Shown piece after piece: positions 42,201 through 54,200 of a stretch of 64,000 nt of DNA. Made by a program: the position numbers and the translations under genes. A model generated the notes under the pieces. It was not told the origin of the DNA. It saw only the letters and a list, made by a program, of their open reading frames with translations, and searched no databases. The stretch covers positions 5,890,001 to 5,954,000 of the forward strand of contig JANTQA010000057.1 of the NCBI GenBank assembly GCA_027625915.1. The letters run 5' to 3'. Numbering within the stretch: the stretch's first letter is position 1; each line of letters begins with the position of its first letter. Origin of the DNA: Anaeramoeba flamelloides. Lineage: Eukaryota > Metamonada > Anaeramoebidae.

Positions 42201-45200
42201 TTTAAAAATAGAAAAACCCAAAATTCTTAGGTCTCGCCATTGAGTTAAACAACCAGGTTCATTTTGATCTCCTCTTAAAAATCAAATAAAATTTCAATAG
42301 AAATCAAAATAATTTCTCGACAATCAATTTTTACTTTTTCAATAACCTTAGAATAACACATTTTTACCAAGTTACATCGATCTTGCAATAAAAAAAATTT
42401 GCAAACTAATGACGTTTGAAAAAAAAAATCTAAAAAAAAAATCAAAAAAAAAATGATTTCAATTTTGGAAATTCCGAAATAATTTTTTTCTTCTAATATC
42501 CATAAAAACCCTTTAAACACTTGTAATTTAGTCATTATAACTGGGAATTTTGACTGAAAAATGGTTTAATTACTAGTACTTGAATACGATAATGGTAGTT
42601 TCAAAATAAACTATTTTTGAAAAAATTTTGACTCACTTTATAATGTTAATTGAAGTGGTTTTATTGGGCTTTTATTCGATATTCTTATCAAAAAAATATT
42701 TTCAAATTTTTAGATCAGAATCATTTTTTCTAATTTTATAAATTATTCTTTTGCTTTTTCAAATTTTTAGTTTTCTTTTGTTTTTCTTTTGTTTTAATTT
42801 TTCTTTTCTTTTTATATTTCTTTTTTTTTTGGAATTTTTTTTCTTTTGCTTTTTTTTTTTCTTTTTCTTTTTTTGTTTTTTGTTTTTTTCTTGTCAATTT
42901 TTTGTTTTTCTTTTTAACTGATAAAGATAATTTGGATATGCCCTTCCCATGAATAATCGTGAAATTTATGATTTTACACTTAAATTCCCCTTTTAGAAAT
43001 TTTAAGTAAAAGGAACATCTCGAGTGTAATTTACACTCCTTCAATAATGTTGAAAAAAAATCTTTTTAAATTGGTAAATAAATAATGTTATTAAAAATAA
43101 TTAGTTCTTTTTTAAAAAAGAAATGAGAAAGAAGAAAAAAGAAAAAAAAAAATTAATTACTTTAAGGTATTGTTCTCTTGGTTTTAGTTGGTATTTATTA
43201 TCTTGATAATTAAAATAAGTATTGGCTAATCTACTTTTTGATAGTAAATGTTTTGGAATATTCCTATTTTGTTATAAATAATAAATGGATTGGAAATTAA
43301 GAATTCAAAAAAGAAATTAATTTTTAGTTATTTAAATTACATTAAATACACTTATTTCCATATATCATTAGAAAAAATAAAAAAATTGAAAATATTTAAT
43401 TCCAATTCGTTTAAAAAATGTTTTTTAATGATGGTTTCATTATTAAAAACAATTTTCTACAGTCGTTTTCTAGCGGTGTGACAATTTTAACAAGATATAT
43501 TAGGTATTTTTTCATAGTATTATTGTTTTTTTTTTATTTAATTTATAACACATTATATAACATTTTTTTATCTTTTATAAAATAGTTCTAAAACACGTTA
43601 TAAAAATTTTTTAACACCTTTTACAACAAAAAATAAAGTTATAAATTGTTTTTTTTTATAGCATGTTATAAAAGGATTTTATTAATATTTTAATGAGTTA
43701 CTCTCAAATTTTATAACACTTTCAAAATTGTGGAACACCTATTCAACATACTTATCACATTTTCGAATTTTTTTTTTTTTATTAAGGTAGTTAAGTAAAA
43801 AAATAGATATGACCTCCAACTTTGAATATATATTTTCTAAGAAATAATAGATCACTCAATCAAATTATTGAGAAAATATTTATTTACTACTTTATCAATT
43901 ATTTTAAAAATAAAATTTATTAATTAATTTTTAAATTATTTATTTATTATAAATAAATTTTTGAGAATAATTTTTGTTAAAAAATAATATTTATTAAGGG
44001 ATTATTCACTAAAAAATTATATTTAACTTAGTTTCTAATGTAACTTTTTTTTATTTATGGTACATATTTATTTTAATTTAAAGTGAAAAGTGTATTTGTA
44101 AACTATTAGTCTACTTATTCAATATTTTTTTAAAGATTCATATTTTTTTTATTTAGTGTTTTTGATTTTTTTAATAAAACTTGAAAATTTATCAAAATTA
44201 AAATTCAAAATTTTTTTAGAAAACTAAATCAAGTTGAAAATACTTCTAATGACTGTGTAGATTCATCCTTTGAATTAAAAATTACTAATTTATTTACTTC
44301 AAAATTCTCTTTTTAACAGATAAAGTATTTTAAACACTTAATTATTAACAATAGAGGTTTTGATGATAACATATATTATCATGATATTAAAAATTAATTC
44401 ACTATAATATTAAAAAAATCGCGATTAGCCCTCTACTTTATCACGAAAAATCATATAATCGTGATATTCCACATTATCGTGATAAAATAATTATTGCAAT
44501 AAAATGAAAAATTATTTTTTTGAAATCTACTTAGAAAAAATCTCTTGACTTTTACAAAGTTTTCAGACTTTTACAACACTTTCCCCCTTTAAAAATATTG
44601 GAAAGTGTTTGCAAAGGATTGTGGGTTGTATTAAAGTGTTTGGAAGTTTTGAAAGACAGAAAAATTTTATAAACGAAATGAGTTTGTTTGTAGTGGAAAA
44701 AAATTTTTTTTTTCATTTCATTTTTTTTTTATAAAAAGTCAAATCTCAAACGAATTTTATGATCATACTAATAATAACCTCTTTCAAAAATATACTTGAA
44801 TATAAGATAGATGTATTTTTTTTTTTAAATGGAGTTATTACCTTCACAAGTTAAATAACCCAAAAAGAAGAAAGACTAATTTTCCTTCTTATTGGTGATT
44901 GATTAAAGAAAAACATCTAAGCTATAGTTGTGTTTTCTTGTTCAATATAAAGATAATCAAAAAAGAAGAAGAAGAAAAAGAAAACAATTATCCAAACAAT
45001 CTCAATAATTGGTTATAATGTGATTAGGTTGTTGTGAAAGCTTTTGAAAAGGTATCCAACTCCTTTCTGCTTTCATAGAATATTGGAAATGTTTTCACCC
45101 AAAAACACATTCTTTAAAGAACTGGTGAAGGGTTGATTTTTTTAGAAGCACTTTTTATTCAACATAATTTAGAAACAAGGATTGACTGAGAAAATATTTG

Positions 45201-48200
45201 TTTATCTTTAGTTATTATTGTTGTTGATCTAAAAGGATCGATCGATAAGTCAACCAAATTAAAAGTAAATACAAATAAAACTCTTGATCTGATCCTTGAT
45301 TGAAACAGGTATCTTTTTTGTTTTTTTTAAAGAAATAACTTTTTTTCAAAGCTCTGTTTTTTGATCAAACGAAAAATTTCTTTGTAAAAATATTTCTGAA
45401 TTAGCCCAAAAAAACATCAACTATTATATCACGAATACTTTTTAATCTCGATATTTTAGAAATTTATCACGATTTTTTAAATAATTATCGTGATATTATA
45501 GAATATCTCGATTTTGTTATATTATCGTGATAATATTGATTATCGCCATTTTCTACAATATCGCGATTTGATAAAAATAATCGCGATTTTTATAACTTTA
45601 TCGTGAATTAAGCATAGATATTATCAAAACCTCTAATAAAATAAGAATAGAAATTTTTGAAAAAGTTAAAAAAAATGAAAGAATCAGAATAATAGAATTT
45701 CATTCAAATTGAAAATAAATTTGATTTTTGTAAAATATTTTAGTAATTTTTTCATTTGTTGTTTTCATCTCGGTTTTTCCATTTTAGTTCAAATTACGAT
45801 TTCTGTTTTGTCCGATCAAAAATTTTTTCGAATGATTGATATAAAGTTAAAGTTGAGTTCTTTTCAAAGAGAAGAAATTCACAGAAAAAATTGATTGATG
45901 ATACCCAACTATTTGATCTATCAACATTTATTAATAGAATTTAAACAAATTTAACAATACAATATATTTTTTTACTAAATTAAGATTAAAATACTTCTGA
46001 TGACTGTATCTATTTAGATATTCTTTGAATTAGAAGTCTCAAATTTAGTCACTTCAAAATTCTCTCTTTAACAGATTAGATGAGGTTTCATCAAACCCTT
46101 AACAATAAATCCAATATATTTTTTTGTTGTGATCTCGCATTCCAACATTTTTATCATATCATTTTTTTATTTTGGTTTAGAATGATTTATTTTTTTTTTT
46201 CTTTTGTGGATGTTGTAAATGATAAATAATTGTTAAAATTTCAATTCGTTTTGTAGTTCTAATTTGGTATTTCTTCTAGAATTTAAAAAATTGTGATTTT
46301 TATTTTTCAAAAATTAAATTTTGAGGATTTATTGTTAAGGATTAAGTGTTTGTAAAAACAATTAATCTGTACTTGAGGGAATTTTGAAGTAAATAAATTC
46401 ACACTTTTTAATTCAAAGAATGTGTGAATAAAATACAGTCATTAGAAGTATTTTCAACTTGATTTAGCTTTCTAAAAAAAATTTGTATTGAAGTTTATGA
46501 AATGTTTTCAAAAAATTAATAATATTACAAGAATAAAAAAAATCTTTTTTAACGAAATCTAAAAGGTTTAACCTTTGATAAGATAATGAAATAATTTTTT
46601 ATCAAATTTTCTTTTTTTTATTATTATTTTTCATCACCAATGATTCTTATTTGATAGAGTTGATTATTTTTTTTTTGAAAATTAGTCGTAAAAAAACAAA
46701 TTCCTTTAAAAAGAAAAATCCATTTTAAGAAACTTGAAAAATTAGTTAAATTATTCTTAAGGATTAGGCTAGCCACAACAAACAATAAAATAGAGTATAT
46801 TATTTTTCATTAAAAGTTATTTTGGTTCTATTAAGTTCTAAATTCCATTAAAAAATTCAAAAAAAATAGAAAAATTTGTAATTTTACTAATATCTACATT
46901 AAAATTACAAAAAAATAATTAAATAAAACTTGTGATAATCTTATTATTTTTTTCATTGACAAAAAAAGTAATAAAAAATTAAAAAAATGAAAAAGCCAAT
47001 TTGCAATTTCCCAAAACTCCACTCACTGTTACAAATATCATAAATAACAGCATGCTACTAAAGTTAATATACAAAGAAATAATGTAAACATCCGGAAAAG
47101 AGGGAGTGGGGGTTTTGAGAAATAAAAACTCATAAATTCACATTTTTTTTTTGAATTTTTTGGAGGAATACAGAACTTAATAGAACCAAAATAACTTTTA
47201 ATGAAATCAATTGTACTCATCCATACAAACAAACTAAAATTTCATTTATTTCTATTTTTTCCCTGCTTGAATTTTCTTTTTATTGGGAAGAAAAGTTACA
47301 AAGGAAAAAGATCAAGCTGTTACTTGCTAATACCGAGATACTGAAACACGAAAGTATGGGTAACTTGAAAATAAAAAAGATAAAGCAAAGAGGAAAAAAA
47401 TACCAAAGGGTTAAAGCCAATCAGATCAAAAAGAAAAAAGAAATTACAACAATGAAACAACGAACTGCCCAAAATGAACATTCTTGATCATTTAACAAAT
47501 TCAATTAAATTAACCAAAAGTATTGTAGCTGTGATTTTGGGATGTTCTTAATTAAAGATAGAATTGTTTTTTTATTTTTGATTTTTACCAATTACTTCTT
47601 TTATTTCTAAACCCTTTTTATTTTTCTTTTTTCTTTTTTTCTTTTTTTCTTTTTTTGCTTTTTAAATTTTTGCTTTTGCTTTTGAAACATAAAATAATTT
47701 TGGGTGTGTCTTTTCCATGAATAATCGCAAAATGTATGATTTTACGCTTAAATTTCCTTTTAGAAAATCTTAAGTAAAAAGAACATTTAGAGTGTAATTT
47801 ACACTTCTTCAATAAACAATTATAATAACAAACTAATTTTTCATTGATCTTGAATGTTGAACTGTTTTGAAAAAAAAAATCAACATAACCCTACTCTCTT
47901 AAAAGGTTTCGACATTGATAAAATAAGGTCTATATCGTCTTTGGCAAAAAAAATTTTTTTTAACTAAATAACCAATTAAAATAAACTCTTTTTCAAAAAT
48001 TGTGACTCACCTGAAATAATAAATTGAAAAAAAAAATTTATCCTTTAGTATTCAAGAACAATTAATAACTAAATATGATTTGTAATTCACCTTTAAGTCA
48101 TTCTAAATCTATAAAAGCCTGATATATTAAAAATTAAAAAAAATAAAACCAAAAACTAAAAAAAAGTGAGTCACAATTTTTGAAATGAGCATTACCTATT

Positions 48201-51200
48201 TTTTATTACTGAACTTTCACTGAAAAAAAGTTGAAAAACAATATTTTTTATGAATAATTAAATCCATTTTCAAAGACATTACATAGTCTCAATTTTCTTA
48301 GTGATTATTTGTCTTTTTGAAGATCTCTTTTTTTTTTCCACATGATCTTTTTAAAAAAAGAAAAAAATTTTTCAAAAACAAAGAAAAAGAAAAACATAGG
48401 AAAAAAAAAATTTGAAAAATTAGAAAAAAATGATTCTGATCCAAAAATTTGAAAATATTTTTTGTTAAGAATATTGGAATAAACACTCAAAACAATTCCC
48501 ATTAACATTATAAAGTGAGTCAAAATTTATGAAAAATAGTTTACAATTTTTTAATGATAGAAGGGATACAAGATAATATTAATTTTATTTCAAAAAATAT
48601 TTGAAATTTTCAAAAATTTGTTTCAACAGTAAATCATTTTTTAAAATTCATTTGCAATCATTTCAAACCTTTACTTTAATTAAATTAACCCTTTTTAATT
48701 AATTATTTGATTTTTACTTGATAATTAATAAAAAAATTTTCAAAAAAAAAAAATTCAAAAAAAGAGAAAGAAAAAAATATAAAAGAAAATTATACCCTCG
48801 GAGTTGAATTATTCTTGATAATTGGTCATATTCATTTGATCCTGGAAATAAAGGCAAGCCAATAAATAATTCTGTAATTATACAACCTAGACTCCACATA
48901 TCAATCGATTGTGTATAAGGGAGTCTCAATATCACCTCAGGCGAGCGATAGTACCTGGATTGTATATAAGAATACATTTTGTTATTAAGAAAACAAGCAC
49001 TGCCAAAATCCACAATTTTGATTTTAATTGGAGAATCATTATCTAATAGAATATTTTCAGGTTTTAAATCGCAATGAATAATACCATGATCATATAAATG
49101 AATTAAACCAACTAAAATTTGAATTGCAAAACAATAAATCAGTTTTAGTTCCAAACCTTGATAATAATTAATTTTAATTAATTCAAATAAATTAATTGAT
49201 AATAATTCAAAAACTAAACACATATGATTTTGATATACAAAATGATTAAACAATTCAACTACAGGTTTTTTTTCATCCTTGATCTATTTTTATTTTAAAA
49301 GGAATTGTTTTGTAAAGAAATGTGTATATTACGTTAAATTAAATTTAAGATTATTTATTTTTTTTAATTGAAATTAATGTGAAAAAAATAAAGATAAAAG
49401 CAAGAATAATTATAAAATATATTTAATTTTTTTAAACATTATAAAATTTGATTATCAGGGGATAAAAGGAATTAAGAATTTTGAAAAATTAATATTTTGT
49501 CCAAAAAAAAACCATTTTAATAGCTTGCGAAAAAAAAATAATCACAGGATAGTACAATCTCAAATTAAAAAAACAACATTTATGTTAATTTACTCTTGAT
49601 TAATTTGCTTATATGTTATGTGTCGTTTTTTCCGATTGAAGTGCTTTATTTGATTGAAAAAGTTTTGAATGTATTTGAACTTTATTTTAAAAATTAAATG
49701 GATTTATTCAAGGGGTAGACTATAAGCAATTTCCAAAAAAAGCAGGATAAATTTATTTTAAAATATTTATATTAAACTCGATTCCAATAAAACTATTTAA
49801 ATATCCAAAATTATTATTAATCTTTTATTGACTCTTAACAATAATTCAATTTGTTTGTTAGTAAGACATTACTTTAATTAAAAGATATCAAAATTTTTGT
49901 TATTGGTTATTTTATATGATATTTTTCAAAGTCAGAAAATTGGTGATTATTTTGTTCTTTTTTTTTTTGATCATAAAAATTGTTTTCCAAAGATACTTTA
50001 ATCTCGACAAAATTTTCAATAGAATGTAAAAAATATAATTGGATTTTATTGTTCAAAAAATTGTTTGGTGTACTTATTCATATTATCAAACTTTTTATTT
50101 AAATTTTACGTACATCTTATTTCTCCAAAATAAGTGTGTTATTTTTTTTTTTCATTTTTTGGAAAAATTTTGAGAATATTTTCAAATATCTACCTTAAAT
50201 GTAGATCCAATTAGTATTAAAATTCCTCTTAATTTTATAAAACCATTTTATGAATAGAACTGCTTAAAAAGAAAATATTATTTTAAATATAAAAGAAAAA
50301 TGACCCGCTCTTATTGGAAACACGAAAGTTTATTATGGTTAAAAGTTATTTTTTTTTATAATTGGTTATCAAATTTAATAAATTTTTTTTCAAAAAAATA
50401 AAAACCTATTTGATCCTTTTAAAAAAAATTGAAAAATTTAAAAAGATTTTGAAATCTCAGAATGGGTCAAGAATACTTTTTTGGTTCTAGTGATCTTTTT
50501 AATGTTTTTGTTTAATGCTATCAAAGAAATTTATTTTTTAAGTGTTTTTGTTAAATTAAAGTTTAGTTCAAGAGAATTGACCAACTTTTTTTATTATCAT
50601 CTTAATTCCAAGCTTTTAAAAACAAATTTAAATTATTTTATTATTTTTATTTTGAAAAGAGGAAATTAATTTCCTCTTATAGCCATTAGTTTTTTTTTGA
50701 TTTTTATTCGGATTAGAAAATTGATAGATTTTCAAAACATAGTAACAATTAAAAAAGAAAAATATCGGTAGTTAATTTTTCCAGAATTTCGAAGAATTGT
50801 GTTTAATCAAAAATTTTACTTTATTCTTTTAAACTTTGGCCAAGTTCCGTTATTTTTTTTTTGATTTTTGTGTTAGGTTATTTTTGTTTTAAACCGAAAA
50901 TTTATTTAATTTTCTGTTTATTTCTTAAATTAAAAAAACGCCACTGTTAGCTTTTCTTGAGTTTTCTATTTATTTGTAAAATCATATAGATTTTTCTCAA
51001 TTAAAATAGAAAACTCAAAAAAACCTAACGAAAATCTATAGATTTTCCGAATAAAATAGAAAACCTCAAAAAAACATAGAACACTTCACAAATAAATAGA
51101 AAACTCAAGAAAACCTAACGAAAATCATATAGATTTTTCTCAATTAAAATAGAAAACTCAAAAAAACCTAATGAAAATCAATAGATTTTATGGATAAAAC

Positions 51201-54200
51201 AGAAAACCTCAAGAAAACCTAGGCACTTTACGGCACTTGACGTTAGCTTTTCCAGAATTTAAAAGAATTAGTAAAATCTTTGATTTTTTTCTATTCTTTT
51301 GAATTCTGGAAAACCTCGGCACTTGACGGCACTCCACAGTACCCTACATAATCTATGGCACTGTGGGCACTATACAACATGACTGTTTATTTATAATTAT
51401 TATCATATTTAATAATTTTTAAATATTCTTGGCCTTTCCATCCAGAACTATTTATTATTAAATTTTCTCTAATATTGATTTAGATTTAAATCTAATAATT
51501 TTAAGGTTTTCTATTTCCCAATTAATATTTTCTGATTCTTTTTCTGAAAATTTGAATTTGTCTAATAAAAGTTTAAAACCAAGAAGTTCAATTTTTTTTT
51601 TGAGTTTATGTTATCTTTTATATATTGGAAATTCAGACTTGATTAATTTTTGCTTTGGCTGTATAAATTATTCTTGGAAGAATGTGGATTGATTTTTAAA
51701 AATTTTGTGACTTTTTTATTTATTTATCCAAACATCAATTGAATCCAAATATTTTTGGGCTAGATTAAATATAGACTGATCAATAAAATAATTTGATGAA
51801 TGAATATTGATTTAAATATTTATAATTTTACCATTCAAAATCATTTTTATTTTTTTAAAATTATCTTTTTACTTTTTTAAAGTTTTTTTATTGATGTATC
51901 TCTTTTTCTAACTAAATTTCTAAATATTTTATTTTGGATAATAAAAAAGTCACAAAATTTTAAAAAATCAATCCACATTCTTCCAAGAATAATTTATACA
52001 GCCAAAGCAAAAATTAATCAAGTCTGAATTTCCAATATATAAAAGATAACATAAACTCAAAAAAAAAATTGAACTTTTTGGTTTTAAAGTTTTATCAGTA
52101 TTTGGTTCCATTCCAAATTCTTGGATAATTTTATAAATTATTATGAACTTTTTGTAAATTTCCGTAAGAGGTACTTCCATTATCAAAATCAAGTTATCTA
52201 TAAAAATTTAAAAATGTTCAACTAAATCTTTAATTTTTCAATTAAAAAATGGTTGATGAATTCAGATCATCAAAGGAGAAAGATGATCTCTTTGATAAAT
52301 TCCTATTCCTTCTTTTTTAGAATATTTTTATAACCAAAATTTGATTTTTTAATTTTTGATATATTTATTTAGCGCATAAAAAACTAATATATGACTTATT
52401 TTATCAAAGTATTTTTTCATATCGATTGTCACAATGAAAAAATTCTTTATTTTTATATTTATTTTTGAGTTTTTCTAATTTAAATAATAAATTTAGCACC
52501 AACTATTCATGTATCTAATTATTTTTTGAAAACCAAATTGAAAATTTGATACTAAACTCCAAGAGTCTTCAATTTCTTTAACAATCAGTTTTTGAAATAA
52601 TCTTGCTAATGTGTTATTAATTGGTATAGATCGATAATTTAAGGGAATTCCTTCATCTCCAGCTTTGTAAATAAATAAAATAAAATATTTCTTTCTTTGA
52701 TAAAAAATTTCAATTATTTTGTGAGTAATTTTGTGGTTTACTTTCTATGATCATTGTAATTATCAACAAATATAATTTTAATTTTCTTTTCAGTATTGGC
52801 TCTTGGCTCTTGGTTCTTGGTTCTTGGTTCTTTTTTTTTTTTAATTTTTTATTTGAGCACTTTAATTCATTCTTTAATATGTTTAACATAAACAGAAAAA
52901 TTTAGTAATGTTTGTATTTTGAAAATCAGATGAAAAGGAAATTTTTAAAAAAGATACACCATTCTTAGCCAAAGTGACAATGAATTAGTTTTTTAATTAT
53001 TTTATAAATTATTATCATCGATCTTTATTAAAACTTAAACACAAACATTTTGTAAAGCTGAACTTCATTTAGTTGAATTTTGTTTTTTCATTGTAGAGAA
53101 TAAAGATTTGTTTTTGAAATCTTTGAATTTTTTTACATTTCTTAACATTCACATCACAGCCATTAAAGAGACAATTTATCAGAGTATTTATTAATTCCGT
53201 TGGGGCACAATTGGCACAAAGTCATTACAGTAAAATTAAACAAGACTGTGATATCGTCTCGTAAAAAAAGTTGAAAAAACTAAGAGATGCAAGAATATTT
53301 CCAAGATATATTCACCCACTAGGAAAGGTAAGAACAAAAAAGTGTCCAAAAATAATCCGCATCATGATTATTACAAATGTTTAATGTCAAATAAAAAAAG
53401 ATGGAGTTTTTTTTTTAAAATAAAATCCTTTATCAAAAGTCTTTTTTTCTCATTAATCTATTTTCAACTTTCTTTTTACTTTTAATTTTTTCTCTTCATC
53501 AAGAAGTAGAAAATTTATTCAAAGAACAAAGAAATTATAAAAGTAATGAAGAAGAAGGATTCAATGGGCTTACATAATTCAGAATTTGAATTTCTGTGAT
53601 TGCTTGGTTAAAGTAAGCAGGAAGATTTTTTACAATTTTGATTGCAACATAATTTTGTGTATCAAGATCCTTGCATCGAACAACTTGTCCAAAGGTTCCA
53701 GATCCAAGTAATTCTAAAACTTGGTACCTAAAATTGTCAATTTTTAATTTCAAATTTTTATTTTGATTTCGAAAATAAAGTTTTTTTGTTTATGAAAAGA
53801 AAGTTTTTTTGTTTTTGAAAAGAAATAAAAAAAAAAAAGAAAATTGGGATAGAAGAAATTAATTTAGTAAATAATGATGGGTTTATAGGTTTGGTATTTT
53901 ACAGTTTGGTAAATTCTGAAATTTTGATTTTAAAAAGGTTGTTGATGAGCGAATGAATAAAATGAACAAGGAAAAATGAAAAAAAAAAAACAAAAAACAT
54001 TTTTGTTTGACTTAATAAGTTTTAAGAATTAAATGAAACAAGTCTCTAAGTGTTTTTTTTTTTTTTTTTTGTTTTTCAGAAAGCCTCACGAAAGGGAGGT
54101 GGTTCAATTTAAAAAAAAAAAAAAAAAGAAAATTAAGAATAAGGGATCATTAATCATGCCTTTTGTCCTTTGAAGAAAGTATTTCATTTACAAAAATGAT

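Larger units (their letters stand above)
39258..43160 (-). other. Yak1 intron 5 (3.9 kb)
   Basis: Donor AAA|GTAATT. Contents: an A-family end with repeat V copy 2 (39485-39830), a G-type block (39895-40150), repeat L copy 1 (about 41430-41950), repeat K copy 3 (about 42090-42530, minus), a B-family fragment (42603-42880, minus) and an A-family end (42890-43045). The ORF at 42736-43044 spans the B/A repeat junction. Confidence 0.75.
44195..46520 (+). repeat. Repeat L copy 2, interrupted by several insertions
   Basis: Pieces of L at about 44195-44218, 45650-45973, 46112-46330 and 46480-46520 are in the order of L copy 1. They are separated by M unit 1 plus the N element, M unit 2 and M unit 3. 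See the findings for the nesting argument. Confidence 0.65.
43264..48795 (-). other. Yak1 intron 4 (5.5 kb) with nested elements
   Basis: Donor CGAGG|GTATAA, acceptor AAAATAG. Contents: a TTATAACA-rich tract (43520-43760), repeat L copy 2 broken up by M units, the N element and another M unit (about 44195-46520), repeat A copy 4 (47250-47815) and repeat B copy 2 (47978-48542). No coding signal was found inside the N element. Confidence 0.8.
49284..53573 (-). other. Yak1 intron 3 (4.3 kb)
   Basis: Donor AATTAT|GTAAGC, acceptor AAAATAG. Contents: repeat C copy 4 (49729-50321), G-type palindromes and tandem units (50790-51370), two LINE fragments tail to tail (about 51470-52790) and a TTGGYTC heptamer array (52796-52830). 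Confidence 0.8.

Noticed and set aside
42736-43044. 102-codon Lys-rich ORF, similar to an ORF at 47618-47812
   Set aside because: Both lie on the minus strand of repeat A ends; the frame is broken in the copy at 29160-29290, so the likeness comes from shared repeat DNA.
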